Positions 18,591 through 28,262 are shown, numbered from the stretch's first letter. The stretch: 64,000 nt of DNA from Methylobacterium persicinum (GCF_022179525.1 NZ_BPQX01000020.1:1-64000); one strand, 5' to 3'. Translations and numbers: made by a program. The notes: generated from the letters alone by a model not told the origin.

Positions 18591-18900
18591 TTCTACATCT
18601 TTAGCCAGTCGATCAAGGACATCGTCCGCGACCTGCACGGCTCCCGCAACACCGTGCGAAGGGTCATTCGCTCGGGAGCCACCAGCTTCGCCTACGCGCG
18701 CGAGTTGCAGCCGCTGCGCAAGCTGAGATCATGGCGGGACGACCTCGACCGGATGCTAGCCGCAAACGCCAGCAGGCCGGCGCGTGAGCGGCTGACCCTG
18801 ATCCGGGTGTTCGAGGCGCTGCGCGTACCGAGGTGCGCGCCTACGCCGAGTGCGTCGAGATCTGCCAGGACGGCCGCATCGTTGCCGAGCATGGACGATT
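18590..18900 (+). pseudogene. IS21-family IstA remnant fused to the IS3 scar
   Basis: Immediately after the broken IS3 integrase core, the same frame reads SQSIKDIVRDLHGSRNTVRR, the helix-turn-helix of an IS21-type IstA transposase, and runs on to RERLTLIRVFEALR near 18825. A different frame then gives EVRAYAECVEICQDGRIVAE, which belongs further along IstA. The catalytic middle is therefore deleted. The result is a chimeric scar of two insertion sequences. Confidence 0.7.
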
Positions 18901-18916
18901 GCATTAGTTCGATAGA

Positions 18917-19066
18917 AGGCCGTCCGCTTTTCCTACGTACCTTCTCTGAAGCTGCCATTCCGTTTTCGGCCAGCTTCGGCCTCACCGGTAGGCCAGTCGG
19001 GATGACTGGGGTGGGTGGTTTTCTGCCCGTCCGCTTTCGGACACACCGAGGGCAAAGCGGACGCTT
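18917..19066. repeat. Dispersed 'gtccgctt' repeat element
   Basis: This 150-bp stretch carries gtccgctttt near 18919, gtccgctttcgg near 19028 and the inverted form aagcggacgctt near 19057. Related words (aacgtctgcttc, aacgtccgcttc) recur at about 28490 and 28551. Similar words are scattered through many alphaproteobacterial genomes. It overlaps the 3' end of the next gene and may have replaced its original C-terminus. Confidence 0.4.
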
Positions 19067-19442
19067 CAACGGTCTCTATGTTGGGCAGGTAGGACGTGTT
19101 TGCGTCTCCGAGCATGACCGCAAGGACCCGACGATAGATCGCGTGCCACTCCTCTGCGATGGTCTCGGCCTGCACCGAAGGAAGCTCGGCTCCGGCATCC
19201 TCCAACCTGCCACCGCATTGCGCGATCGCATAGCGGGCCAGCACGACCATGTCGGGGGCTGGCTCGTGCGGATGGATTGAGATCAGGGCTAGGGCGGTCT
19301 GGCTGTGCAGGAGCGTACGCCGGAGAGCGATATCGCGCATCATATCCGGCAGGTCCCGCGGCAAGCCGGGGACCCGTTCGTTCATGCCTTCGAGGATGAC
19401 GGCGGTCCGCGCATCGTACGCGAGCTGCAGCGGGAAGGTCAC
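18933..19442 (-). CDS. Hypothetical protein, possibly with altered C-terminus
   Basis: A 169-aa frame from GTG at 19442. Residues 1 to about 125 look like a real helical protein (RRTLLHSQTALALISIHPHE, ETIAEEWHAIYRRVLAVMLG). The last ~45 residues (from about SALPSVCPKADG) run into the dispersed repeat at 18917-19066 and read as low-quality sequence, so the original end may be lost. No family is recognised. It lies between an insertion-sequence scar and the glycine-zipper gene. Confidence 0.4.
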   Translation of the reverse strand: MTFPLQLAYDARTAVILEGMNERVPGLPRDLPDMMRDIALRRTLLHSQTALALISIHPHEPAPDMVVLARYAIAQCGGRLEDAGAELPSVQAETIAEEWHAIYRRVLAVMLGDANTSYLPNIETVEASALPSVCPKADGQKTTHPSHPDWPTGEAEAGRKRNGSFREGT

Positions 19443-19606
19443 GTCGTACGGTGCCTCGCGGACGGGATGGCCGGACGGGCCACATCACGCGTCGGGTGGT
19501 CGGTCCCACTTCGGTCATTTATCCGCCGCGGATGACCGCAGCTTCGGCGCCGCTCGCGCGGTCCGGGAGAGCGGCACCCTGCGGATGACAGGGTGCTGCC
19601 CCGGCA

Positions 19607-19876
19607 TCAATAGCCCACGTAGCCGCCGGCACCTTGGCTCGGACGCACCGTGCCGCTGGTGTTCAAGGGCGCGGCCTGCTGCCGCTGCGCCTGGCGGTTC
19701 GCCAGGGCGCGGCCGGCCGCGCAACCGCCGACGGCGCCGAGGATGCCGTGTCCGGCGTAGTGGCCAGCGATCCCGCCGACGATGGCGCCCTTGATGCAGC
19801 CCTTCGCTTCGGCCGCCGGGCTGGCGACCACGAGGGCACTTGCCGCCACGGCGGCCATAGCGACACGCTTCATCAT
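19607..19876 (-). CDS. Small exported glycine-zipper protein
   Basis: An 89-aa protein with a Sec signal peptide (MKRVAMAAVAASALVVASPAAEA) and a glycine-zipper segment (GAIVGGIAGHYAGHGILGAV) with a Cys pair (Cys27 region and Cys in GGCAAG). It ends in a Gln/Gly-rich tail. Such proteins are small periplasmic or envelope-associated factors, often stress-linked, without known biochemistry. It stands alone; about 250 bp separate it from the chemoreceptor operon. Confidence 0.7.
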   Translation of the reverse strand: MMKRVAMAAVAASALVVASPAAEAKGCIKGAIVGGIAGHYAGHGILGAVGGCAAGRALANRQAQRQQAAPLNTSGTVRPSQGAGGYVGY

Positions 19877-20123
19877 GATGAGTGTTCCTTCAGCGGCACT
19901 CCCGCCGCGGGCACGATGTAAGTCTCCCTCGCCTTCCCGTAAGAGGTGGCGCTACGAATTTTTATTGGTCTTCGGAGTCTTGAAGTTTCCGCATCGTTTT
20001 CATAGGCCGATCAGAGCTTAGATCCGCAATTCCCGGAGATGAATGTTGCTTGAATGGGCGGCTTGCGTTCGTGACATCCGGTCTCGGCCGCAAACAAAGG
20101 AAGCTAGTCGCGGTCGACTTCCG

Positions 20124-21578
20124 TCATAGCGTGCGGGCTGACGCCGAGAATTCCGTGACCCGGGCGTGCAGACCCTCCACCGAGTGCCGGACGGACTGGA
20201 GCGTCGACATCACCCGCCCCACGTCGTCGCGCGAGGTCTTGGAGATCGCGGCGACGCTGTTCATGCGGCCGGCCACATCCTGGACGAAGGTCGCCAGCGT
20301 CGCCATCTGCCGCGAGACCTCGTCGGTCTCGCCGGCCTGGGAGAGCATCGTCCCCGCCAACTCGGACGCGACGCGATCGAGCTCCACCATCAGACCGGTC
20401 GCCCCCGCCGCGTGGTCGCCGACGCTGCCGATGCCCTTCAGGATCCGGCCGATCTGCTCGTCGATACGGCTCGTCGCGGCCGAACTCTGCAGGGCCAGTT
20501 CCTTAACCTCGGCGGCGACGACCGCGAAGCCGCGTCCGGCCGCACCCGCTCTGGCGGCCTCGATCGAGGCGTTCAGCGCCAGCAGGTTCGTCCGCTCGGC
20601 GATGTCGTGGATCAGCGCGGTCACCTCGCCGACCGCCTGCGCCTCCTCCAGGAGAGCGGCGCTGATGCGCGAGCCCTCCTCGATCCGCTCCCGGACGGTC
20701 ACGATCGTCTCCGTGGTCCGCGCGAGCTTCGTGCCGCTCTGCCCGGCTGCGGCCGAGAGCCTTCCGGTCACCTGGACGGCCCGTTCGACCTCGGTGGCCG
20801 ACGCCCGGGACGCGTCGGTGACGATCTCGACCTGATCCGCGGTCGTCTCCAATGACGCCAGGAGGACGCCGGCCGCCTGTTGCAGGGACGCCGTCGCATC
20901 GACGAGTCCGTCGCAGCGGGCATGGGCATCCGCGTCGAATTCGTGGGCGGCCGCGGCGAGCTGCTCGCGGCGGTCGGATTGCAGCTGCCGCTCGTCCTCG
21001 CTGATCCGGGAGAGTTTCTCGGCATAGGCCTGCGCCTCGCGGGAGGCGCGCGTCGCCTCCATGTTGTGGGCGAAGCTGCGGGCGAGCGCCTCGGACAGCC
21101 AGATCAGCACGGCCGTCTCAAGCACGACGATCACGGCGTGCAGCACGACCCGCCAGATGTCGGCGCCGCCGGGGAAGACGAGCGCCGGCACGAGGAAGTT
21201 CAACAGAAGGTGGTGGAGCGCCGTCAGCGTGGCGGCCAGCAGGATGCAGCGCCAGTCGCACCATGCTGCCGTGATCGCGAGGCAGGCGAAGAAGTACATG
21301 TGCAGGTCCGGCTGCCATGCATGGCCGGCGAACGCCGCAAGCAGGAGAGCCGGCATGCCGGCGAGGGCTGCGCTGCTGACCAGGCGCGTCGCGATGCCGA
21401 CCGGATCCTCCCAGCGGGCGACCGTCGCGGCCGCGACGAGGAGACCTGCCGCCGCCAGGGTCCACGTCGAGCCCAGTCCGAGGACCAGGACGACGAAGCC
21501 GAGGACCGGCAGATGGAGCCAGAGAAGGGCGAGCAGGATGCGCGAGAAGCGCTGCCGCAGGAGATCGAGTTCGCTCAC
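20124..21578 (-). CDS. Membrane chemoreceptor with multi-helix N-terminal domain
   Basis: A 484-aa protein. Residues about 12-170 form five or six membrane helices with almost no periplasmic loop, instead of the usual two helices around a sensor domain. A coiled-coil MCP signalling domain follows (hairpin tip [18 protein letters not shown]). No HAMP domain is evident. It is the last gene of a tight four-gene operon (6 bp after the preceding gene). Such receptors tend to sense from within the membrane, for example energy state, or use the helices for partner contacts; the signal here is unknown. Confidence 0.85.
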   Translation of the reverse strand: MSELDLLRQRFSRILLALLWLHLPVLGFVVLVLGLGSTWTLAAAGLLVAAATVARWEDPVGIATRLVSSAALAGMPALLLAAFAGHAWQPDLHMYFFACLAITAAWCDWRCILLAATLTALHHLLLNFLVPALVFPGGADIWRVVLHAVIVVLETAVLIWLSEALARSFAHNMEATRASREAQAYAEKLSRISEDERQLQSDRREQLAAAAHEFDADAHARCDGLVDATASLQQAAGVLLASLETTADQVEIVTDASRASATEVERAVQVTGRLSAAAGQSGTKLARTTETIVTVRERIEEGSRISAALLEEAQAVGEVTALIHDIAERTNLLALNASIEAARAGAAGRGFAVVAAEVKELALQSSAATSRIDEQIGRILKGIGSVGDHAAGATGLMVELDRVASELAGTMLSQAGETDEVSRQMATLATFVQDVAGRMNSVAAISKTSRDDVGRVMSTLQSVRHSVEGLHARVTEFSASARTL

Positions 21579-21584
21579 AAGGGG

Positions 21585-21911
21585 TCACCGTACCGCGGTA
21601 GGGCAGCCGGCCGCGAAGGCCGGGTCGAAGACGAGCCATGCGCCGGCCCCGTACAGGCGCGCGGTGAAGCCGGGCCGGTCGGAGACAGCCAGCACGACGT
21701 TCGGCGTCGGTCCGAACCGGAGAAGGGCTCCGTCCGCGGCGGCGACGATGCCGGCGGCCTCGGCCTCCGAGCTACCCGGAGGGACGAGAACCGCGACGCT
21801 CGGACCGGCAGGCACCAGGACCGCCGGGATGGGGGTAAGGACGGCTGCCGCAAGCAGCAGGACACCCCACCTGCCCCTGCGCCCGCCCGCCGACCGGGTT
21901 CCTCCGATCAA
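21585..21911 (-). CDS. Small exported or membrane-anchored protein in MCP operon
   Basis: A 108-aa protein with a basic start (GGRRGRWG) and one hydrophobic segment (about 15-35), consistent with a signal peptide or anchor, followed by a ~65-residue domain (VAVLVPPGSSEAEAAGIVAAADG, LAVSDRPGFTARLYGAGAW). No family is recognised. Its start overlaps the stop of the upstream gene by 4 bases (ATGA type), suggesting translational coupling, and it ends 6 bp before the membrane chemoreceptor. A periplasmic accessory role for that receptor is plausible but unproven. Confidence 0.6.
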   Translation of the reverse strand: MIGGTRSAGGRRGRWGVLLLAAAVLTPIPAVLVPAGPSVAVLVPPGSSEAEAAGIVAAADGALLRFGPTPNVVLAVSDRPGFTARLYGAGAWLVFDPAFAAGCPTAVR

Positions 21912-22240
21912 CGCGACCCTGCGGCTGCGCGCGGCGCCGTGACCGTCATGGTCGAAGGGTCGACGATCGCGATCAGAGTCTCGACCTCGATCATGAAGTT
22001 CCGAACGGCGTCCTCGACCGTACTCCGTCTCGGATCGCCGGCGGGCAGGGTATCCACCGCCGACATCATCGCCTCCGGCAGCCCCCGCAGTCCCGTCAGG
22101 ATCGACTGCTTAAGGACCTCGATCTGATGTCGGCGCGGACCCGGATCCCCGCCCGCCTGGAGCACCGCGACGAGTTCGTCGGTCAGGCGCCGAGTGGACT
22201 CGCCCACGAGCCGGACGGGAAGTCTGTGGATGTGAGCCAT
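21908..22240 (-). CDS. Small helical cytoplasmic protein in MCP operon
   Basis: A 110-aa protein, mostly helical, no signal peptide (RRLTDELVAVLQAGGDPGPR, VEDAVRNFMIEVETLIAIVD). No family is recognised. It starts 10 bp after the PAS chemoreceptor gene and overlaps the next gene by 4 bases. Its place between two receptors suggests an adaptor or regulator of receptor signalling, which is inference from context only. Confidence 0.6.
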   Translation of the reverse strand: MAHIHRLPVRLVGESTRRLTDELVAVLQAGGDPGPRRHQIEVLKQSILTGLRGLPEAMMSAVDTLPAGDPRRSTVEDAVRNFMIEVETLIAIVDPSTMTVTAPRAAAGSR

Positions 22241-22250
22241 CGGTCTCCCC

Positions 22251-23732
22251 TCAGCGCGCGAGGACGCGGGCCGCGCCCTTGGTCGTCTCGACCGCCTGGG
22301 ACACGTTGCCGACCGCCTGCGAGATCGCGCCGATGTTCTGCGCGATCGCGCCGACCGCGCCGGCGGCGTCCTGCATGTTGGCGGACATGTCCTGGGTGAC
22401 CACGCTCTGCTCCTCGACCGCCGCCGCCGTGCGAACGACGTAGTCGCGCATCGTCTCGACCGAGCCCAGGATCGCCTGCAGCGAGCCGACCACCTGCGAG
22501 GAGACGGCCTGCACGTTGCCGATCTCCCCGGCGATCTGATCGGTCGCGCGGGACGCCTGATTGGCGAGGTTCTTCACCTCCTGCGCCACGACCGCGAAGC
22601 CGCGGCCCGCCTCGCCGGCGCGGGCGGATTCGATCGTGGCGTTCAGCGCGAGCAGGTTGATCTGGCTGGCGATGTTCTGGATCAGGCCGACGATGCCGCT
22701 CATGGAGGTCGCGGTTGCACTGAGCTTCTGGGTCAGCTCGCCCGCCGCCTGCGTCTGCGTCTGCGCCTCGTCGCTGGTCGCGCGCGCCTTGCTCATGCTG
22801 GCGGCGATCTCGTTGACCGAGCGGGCGAGCTCCTCGGCGGCGGCGGCCACGGACTGGACGTTCTCGGAGGTCCTCCCGGCTGCGACCCGCGCCTCCTCGG
22901 ATTCGCTGTTGGACAGAAGGACCGCCCGGTCGACTTCGGCGAAGTTCTCGTCGATGAGCACCTTCAGCTCGGTCAGGCGCTTCACGTCGTCGGTGACGTC
23001 GCTGGCGAACTTGACGATCTTGGCCACCTTGCCGAAGCGGTCGAGGATCGGGTTGTACGAGCCCTCGATCCAGATCGGCCTCCCGTCGCGGGCGAAGCGC
23101 TTGAACTGCGCGGCCTGGTACTCGCCCCTGCGAAGCCGATCCCAGAACTCGGTGTACTCGCGGCTCGCCCGGGCCTCCGGCTCCACGAAGATGCTGTGGT
23201 GCTTCCCCTGGACCTCTTCGAGGCTGTAGCCCATCAGGTCGAGGAAGTTCTTGTTGGCAGTGACGATCGTGCCGTCGGGCTGCAGCTCGACGACCGCCTG
23301 CGAGCGGCTGATGGCGGCGATCTGCGCCGTGTAGTCGAGGTTCAGCAGGCGCTCCTGCGCATCCGCCCATTCGACGACGAAGCCGATGCGCTTCCCGCCG
23401 TCCGACAGGGGCGTCACCAGCAGGTCGAACACGCGCTTGCCCACCCGGATGGTCGCCTCGTGCGGCTTGTCGAGGACCGCCAGCATGCGGCGCTGGTGCG
23501 ATGGGTCCTTGTGGAAGATGTCGATGTTGCTGCCGATCAGTTTGGCGGCATCGAAGCGGGGAAGGTCGGCCTTCAGGTCGGCCTCGGCCTGCTCCATGAA
23601 CCGCGTCAGGGCCGGGTTCATGTAGGTGATGTTCATCCCCGCGTCGGCGATCATCACATTGGTCCTCAGCGCCGCGAGCGCCGCGATCTCCATGACGTTG
23701 GCAGCATTCGTCCCTCGACCGAACCAGTTCAT
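22251..23732 (-). CDS. Cytoplasmic PAS-PAS chemoreceptor
   Basis: A 493-aa transducer without membrane helices. PAS domain 1 (about 20-125, [20 protein letters not shown]) and PAS domain 2 (about 140-255, [20 protein letters not shown]) precede an MCP signalling domain whose tip reads [23 protein letters not shown] receptors of this kind usually sense redox state or oxygen through haem or flavin; no cofactor-binding residues can be assigned confidently here. It is the first gene of the operon running to 20124 and is divergent from the LOV-like PAS gene at 23956; the 223-bp gap between them should hold both promoters. Confidence 0.9.
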   Translation of the reverse strand: MNWFGRGTNAANVMEIAALAALRTNVMIADAGMNITYMNPALTRFMEQAEADLKADLPRFDAAKLIGSNIDIFHKDPSHQRRMLAVLDKPHEATIRVGKRVFDLLVTPLSDGGKRIGFVVEWADAQERLLNLDYTAQIAAISRSQAVVELQPDGTIVTANKNFLDLMGYSLEEVQGKHHSIFVEPEARASREYTEFWDRLRRGEYQAAQFKRFARDGRPIWIEGSYNPILDRFGKVAKIVKFASDVTDDVKRLTELKVLIDENFAEVDRAVLLSNSESEEARVAAGRTSENVQSVAAAAEELARSVNEIAASMSKARATSDEAQTQTQAAGELTQKLSATATSMSGIVGLIQNIASQINLLALNATIESARAGEAGRGFAVVAQEVKNLANQASRATDQIAGEIGNVQAVSSQVVGSLQAILGSVETMRDYVVRTAAAVEEQSVVTQDMSANMQDAAGAVGAIAQNIGAISQAVGNVSQAVETTKGAARVLAR

Positions 23733-23955
23733 CGCACTCCCCCGGATCCCACAGCTCTAAATCGCGGCGGCGATGTCGAACGAAGAGTATCGTTCGTCGG
23801 GCCGCCGTAATGCGACCATTTGGCGTAGCAGGTTCTAACGATGTCTGAATTAGGCGGAAGTTCTCACGGAAATCGGTGAGCGGTTTCCGGCAACGCCTGT
23901 TAAGCGGGAGTTAACGGATCCTGAATATGGATTCGGTCCCTGAGGAGCAGGGGCC

Positions 23956-24453
23956 ATGCAGCTGTTGGACTTCATCCGGCATTTCGCGGACGAACTCGAC
24001 GTCGCGGTCGTGATCACCGACGCGGAACTGAACCGTCCGGGCCCGACCATCCTGTACGCGAACCCCGCCTTCCTGCAGATGAGCGGATTCGAGGCGGTGG
24101 ACGTCCTCGGTCAGACGCCCCGCATGATGCAGGGCCCCGGCACCAAGCGCGAGGCCACGCGGATGGTCCAACGGGCGCTGAGGCAGGACGGCCGATTCCT
24201 CGGTCGCCTGCAGAACTATCGCCGGAACGGCGAGGCCTACCTGTGCGAGATCGACGTCCGCGCGATCCACGGTCTGGACGGGCGTACCGAGGGGTTCATC
24301 GCCTTCGAGCGCGAGGTCGTCCGCCGGCGGGGCAAGCCGAGCCACGGAGGCGCCGGCCGCTACAGGCCCGTCGATGGACAGGAGGTCGGTACGATCCACT
24401 TCGTGGAACTGCCGATCTTCGGCGACGCGGTCGATCGAAACCTGATCGGCTGA
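23956..24453 (+). CDS. LOV-like PAS protein lacking the flavin-adduct cysteine
   Basis: A 165-aa single-domain protein. ATG at 23956 has GAGGAGCAGG shortly upstream. The sequence follows the LOV/PAS pattern (VVITDAELNRPGPTILYANP, RNGEAYLCEIDVRAI), but the position of the LOV signature GxNCRFLQ reads GQTPRMMQ (near residue 53), so the reactive Cys is missing. It cannot form the usual flavin-cysteinyl adduct. It could still bind flavin non-covalently or another ligand. There is no output domain, so it must act through a partner; the divergent PAS chemoreceptor operon is the obvious candidate. Confidence 0.75.
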   Translation: MQLLDFIRHFADELDVAVVITDAELNRPGPTILYANPAFLQMSGFEAVDVLGQTPRMMQGPGTKREATRMVQRALRQDGRFLGRLQNYRRNGEAYLCEIDVRAIHGLDGRTEGFIAFEREVVRRRGKPSHGGAGRYRPVDGQEVGTIHFVELPIFGDAVDRNLIG

Positions 24454-24636
24454 TCGGCGTCACGCCACCGATGCCCTGAACGGTCGAGTGGGATGAAGTG
24501 CCGCCGCCCCGCTTCCCGTCGAGCAAGATCCAAAGCGGGAGGTCGTTGGCCGGGGCAGGCAAGAAACCGGCCGTGGTGGCTGCGCCCCTCGCGCCGCGCT
24601 AGTGCGCCCACTCAGGCGTCCACAGCGCTTAGCTGA

Positions 24637-24820
24637 CTAGGACCGCCCTTCGTCGACGCCGACGGGATGGCCGTCCCCTCTTCGGCCTGCCTGTCCGTGC
24701 GCAGGCCGCCGACCAGGGTCGTCACGGCATCGCCGCCGTCCGCGAAGCCGGCCTCCTTCAACAGCGCCCCGAGGACCGGCCTGTTGAACTGATAGCGCAG
24801 AAGGTGACGGGAGAGACTGT
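24637..24820 (-). pseudogene. Possible C-terminal fragment of an unknown protein
   Basis: On the minus strand from about 24820 to the TGA just below 24637 a frame reads LLRYQFNRPVLGALLKEAGF and GGDAVTTLVGGLRTDRQAEE, which looks like the end of a real helical protein. It has no start: upstream it runs into the IS1182-type fragment. I do not recognise it. The remaining parts of 24454-25252 show no other gene. Confidence 0.25.
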
Positions 24821-25045
24821 CTCCGAAGCCTGCGGAAAGCCGAGGGCGCCCAGATCGAGTTCGTCGATGAAGACCTCGATCACCCGAACTGGATTGTCGG
24901 CGGTGACGTAGTCGTCCAGCGAACTGGGCAGCAACCAGGACTGCCGACGGTCCTGCCCTTCGACAAACCGACCCATGTTGGCCTCCGCAGATGAGGCCGC
25001 AAGTCTATCTCAGATGGGACTTTTGACACAGCCTCGGACGGCAAC
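24820..25045 (-). pseudogene. IS1182-type transposase N-terminal fragment
   Basis: From ATG at 24976 (minus strand) the frame reads MGRFVEGQDRRQSWLLPSSL then DDYVTADNPVRVIEVFIDEL, the typical N-terminus of IS1182-family transposases. The similarity stops after about 50 residues near 24820. Upstream, ctgtgtcaaaagtccc at about 25016-25035 (minus strand) resembles the outer end of such elements. Only the left part of the insertion sequence is left. Confidence 0.7.
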
Positions 25046-25252
25046 GTACGTGAGCAGACGTTGCCGCCGCGCCCATTCACGACACTCCTGAGACATTCGG
25101 AACGTCCACTTCGTGGCAGCGCCGCGTGGGTCACCTGGTTTGCGTGCGACCCGCCCGATGAACTGGTCGTTTGTCTTCGCCAGCATCAAGGATTGCATGT
25201 ATGGCAGAGGTGCGCGGGCGTATCTGGTCAACGTTCGGCTAACGGAAAGCGA

Positions 25253-28060
25253 TCAGCCAGCGAGAATGCGCTTGCGCCTCTGCCAGGTCGCAACCTTGCG
25301 CAGGACACGCGAGAGTTGCTCGACCGAGTACGGCTTGTGCAGAAGCTCGAACCCGTAGGTTCCGTTCTGCGCGAGGACGTGGCTGTATCCCGAGGTCAGG
25401 ACTACCGGCAGGTCGTGATACAGCTTCCGGATCTCCTGCCCTAGTTCGATCCCGCTCATGCCGGGCATCATCACGTCCGAGAACACCACATCGAACCGGG
25501 CCGCCCCCTTGGCCAACTCAGCCAGCGCCTCCTCGGCGTTGGCCGCCCAGACCGTCCGATAACCTAGTTCGGCCAGCGACTGGGTCGCAAAGCTCCCAAC
25601 CTCTACGTTGTCCTCAACGACGAGCACGCGCGTGCCGTGGCCCGCGACGAGCGCCGCCGGCTCAGGCTCGGACGTCATCGGGCGCTGGTCCTGTCCGGCG
25701 CGAGGCAGGTACAGCGTGAAGGTTGTGCCTTGGCCAATCACGCTCGTCACCGTGACCTCGCCCCCCGACTGCTTGGCGAAGCCGAATACCTGGCTGAGGC
25801 CAAGGCCCGTCCCGTGTCCGACGGCCTTTGTCGTGAAGAACGGTTCGAAGATCCGCTCGATGTCGGTGGCGGCGATCCCTGAACCCGTGTCCGTGATCGA
25901 CACGGACACGAAGTCCCCCTGCATGGCGGCGTGGCCCCGAAGCGCCGGGATGCCCGACACTGCTTCGACTACGATGGCCAGCACGCCCTCACCGTCCATC
26001 GCGTCTCGAGCGTTGATCGCCATGTTGACGATTGCGGTATCGAACTGGCTCGGGTCGGCGTCGACGTAGACGGCCTCCACAGGCAATTGGGTCGCTACCC
26101 GGATGCGAGAACCGGTCAGGGTGCCGAGCATGTCACCGATAGCCGCAACGCTTTTGCCGAGATCGAACACCTCCGGCTTGAGGGCCTGGCGCCGGGCGAA
26201 GGCGAGCAGCTGGCCCGTGAGCTTGGCGGCGCGGTCAGTGGTGTCCGAGATCGCGGTCACGTAGCGGAGGCGGCGTGCCTCGGGCAAGTCGGGTCGCTTG
26301 AGCAGGTCGGTCGACGACTTGATCACGGTGAGCAGATTGTTGAAGTCGTGCGCGACGCCTCCGGTGAGCTGGCCGATCGCCTCCAGCTTCTGCGACTGGC
26401 GCAGGGCCTCCTCGACGACCGCTCGCTCGACCATAGCCTTCGCTATGCGCTGTTCGAGGGTTTCGTTGAGGTCGCGCAAGCGCGCTTCGGCAACGCGGCG
26501 CTCTTCGAGATCGTGCTGGGCGGCCTTGAACAGCTGCGCGTTGTCGATCGCAATGGCTGCCTGTGCCGCGACCGCCGTCATGAGGTGCTCGTGCCGGAGC
26601 TGGAACCGCGCTGTCTCAGGGTGCCCGAAGAACAGGCCGCCCAGCACCTCGCCGGAGCGCGAGATGACCGGCACCGCGAGGTAGCTGCGCACGGGTAGAT
26701 GCCCCTTGGGCATGCCACGATGCGGCGCGTTCTTCCCGTAGCGATGATCGGTCAGGATGTCGTCCGAACGCAGCACCCCTTCCCCGCCGAAGGTCGGGGC
26801 GAAGACGGAGGTGTTGCGCGGCATCGGGAACTTGTCGAACTCGGAGCGGTCGACGCCTGAGAGGGTGTAGAGCATGTAGCTCTCCCCTTCAGGGTCGAGC
26901 ACGTTGTAGAAAAACGCTCCGAACTGTGCCCCCGTCAGCTCGACCCCTGCATCGGTGACCATCTGAACCACACGTTCGAGGTTGAGTTCGGCGGCCAAGG
27001 CCGTCCCGACCCGGTTGAGGGTCTCCAGCGTCCGCCGCTCCTCGCGCAACGCCACCTCGGAGCGCGCCCGCTCGACCGCTGCCCAGGTCCGTTCGGCCAC
27101 CTCCTCGATGAGCCGGACCTCATCGTCGATCCAGCGGCGCGGAGTACCGTTCAGCGCATAGAGCAGCGCGACGAGCCGACCTCCCTTGACGAGGGGAGTG
27201 TTCAGAAACGACCGCGTTCCTATGGCGGCATAAGCAGGCCCCGTATCCGGCCCGGTGGTCGGATCGGTGGCGGTATCGTCGATGCGAACCGTGCGGCCGG
27301 CCCGCAGCTGAGCACTCATGACCGGCCCATACTCGTCGAGCACGTGAAGCCCCGCGGCGCTCGCGAAGCCAGGGGCGGTCCAGTCCCGTTCAATGAACGT
27401 GCGCTCACCAGTCTCGTCGATTGCTTCGGCATAGCCGACGCAGCCAACGCCAAGATGTTCGCCGAACGTCGCGCAAGCCGCCGCCTGGATCTCCACGGGA
27501 TCGCTCAACCCACGCAGGGCATCGTCAAGCGCTGCGTTGAACGCCTGCCGCCGGCTCGCCAGCACCTGCCGCGTGGTCTCGTTGGTGACGCAGAACAACC
27601 CGACGACGGTCCCGCTTTCGTCCCGCAACGGCGAGTAGGAGAACGACCACCACGTCTGCTCCGCGTCGCCATAGCGCGCCATGGTCAGGGGCAGGTTGTC
27701 GAACCGACTGGCTTCCCCCGCCAGCGCGCTCTCGGCGATGGGTCGGACTTGGTCCCAGACGTCGGGCCAGAGGTCGGCGATCGGTACGCCGAGGGCGTGA
27801 GTACGACGTGGGCCCAGGATTGGGCTGTATGTGTCGTTATGAAAGAACAGCAGCTCCGGCCCCCAGGCCAGGAACATGCTTTCGGGCGAAGCGAGGATCA
27901 GCTCGATGGCGAGGCGCAGGGCGGTGGGCCAAGCCTGCGGCGATCCGAGCGGGAAAGCCGACCAGTCATGTGCCCGGATCGCTGCAGCGACATCCCCGTT
28001 GGTGGCGGGGAATGGCGGCAGTGCCCTTGGTGTGAGCGAATGCGGAAAAGCGATCACCAA
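25253..28060 (-). CDS. Soluble hybrid histidine kinase with PAS, two GAF and receiver domains
   Basis: A 935-aa protein without membrane helices. The N-terminal part (about 25-155; WSAFPLGSPQAWPTALRLAI) is a PAS-like domain common in such kinases, followed by GAF 1 (about 175-330), GAF 2 (about 345-510; the text GVDRSEFDKFPMPRNTSVFA is typical), HisKA with His571 in GGVAHDFNNLL, HATPase (about 675-800; NMAINARDAM, GTGLGLSQVFGF) and a receiver (about 812-930; VVFSDVMMPGMSG). The receiver at the C-terminus of an HDFNN-type kinase often acts as an autoregulator. Its start lies 4 bp after the truncated parD gene, where a toxin gene would normally be, so it may now be driven by the parD promoter. 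Confidence 0.85.
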   Translation of the reverse strand: MVIAFPHSLTPRALPPFPATNGDVAAAIRAHDWSAFPLGSPQAWPTALRLAIELILASPESMFLAWGPELLFFHNDTYSPILGPRRTHALGVPIADLWPDVWDQVRPIAESALAGEASRFDNLPLTMARYGDAEQTWWSFSYSPLRDESGTVVGLFCVTNETTRQVLASRRQAFNAALDDALRGLSDPVEIQAAACATFGEHLGVGCVGYAEAIDETGERTFIERDWTAPGFASAAGLHVLDEYGPVMSAQLRAGRTVRIDDTATDPTTGPDTGPAYAAIGTRSFLNTPLVKGGRLVALLYALNGTPRRWIDDEVRLIEEVAERTWAAVERARSEVALREERRTLETLNRVGTALAAELNLERVVQMVTDAGVELTGAQFGAFFYNVLDPEGESYMLYTLSGVDRSEFDKFPMPRNTSVFAPTFGGEGVLRSDDILTDHRYGKNAPHRGMPKGHLPVRSYLAVPVISRSGEVLGGLFFGHPETARFQLRHEHLMTAVAAQAAIAIDNAQLFKAAQHDLEERRVAEARLRDLNETLEQRIAKAMVERAVVEEALRQSQKLEAIGQLTGGVAHDFNNLLTVIKSSTDLLKRPDLPEARRLRYVTAISDTTDRAAKLTGQLLAFARRQALKPEVFDLGKSVAAIGDMLGTLTGSRIRVATQLPVEAVYVDADPSQFDTAIVNMAINARDAMDGEGVLAIVVEAVSGIPALRGHAAMQGDFVSVSITDTGSGIAATDIERIFEPFFTTKAVGHGTGLGLSQVFGFAKQSGGEVTVTSVIGQGTTFTLYLPRAGQDQRPMTSEPEPAALVAGHGTRVLVVEDNVEVGSFATQSLAELGYRTVWAANAEEALAELAKGAARFDVVFSDVMMPGMSGIELGQEIRKLYHDLPVVLTSGYSHVLAQNGTYGFELLHKPYSVEQLSRVLRKVATWQRRKRILAG

Positions 28061-28064
28061 TGCC

Positions 28065-28262
28065 TCAGGGGCGAGGCTCGGCGTGAGCAGACACCGGTCT
28101 ACAGCGCCTACGCTTCATCATTTGCTCGTGCTCAATCAGCAAACGCAGACCCGCGCGGACGGCTTCGCTGGCGTTGCTGTAACGACCTGACGCCACCAGC
28201 TCGCGGATAAAGCCATCGAGTTCTGCCGTCAGGGAAAAGTTGCGGGTCGGTGTGGTCGACAT
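28065..28262 (-). CDS. ParD-family antitoxin without its toxin
   Basis: A 65-aa protein from ATG at 28262 (an upstream in-frame start at 28307 is less likely because it would cover the operator). Residues 1-45 (NFSLTAELDGFIRELVASGR, EAVRAGLRLLIEHEQ) match the ribbon-helix-helix domain of ParD antitoxins. The toxin-binding tail is replaced by a basic Arg/Pro-rich end, and no parE toxin follows; a histidine kinase starts 4 bp downstream instead. It is probably a leftover DNA-binding half of a type II toxin-antitoxin locus. Confidence 0.7.
   Translation of the reverse strand: MSTTPTRNFSLTAELDGFIRELVASGRYSNASEAVRAGLRLLIEHEQMMKRRRCRPVSAHAEPRP

Noticed and set aside
25061-25252. Short open frames between the IS1182 scar and the hybrid kinase
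   Set aside because: No ribosome site, odd composition and no recognisable family; probably decayed DNA.
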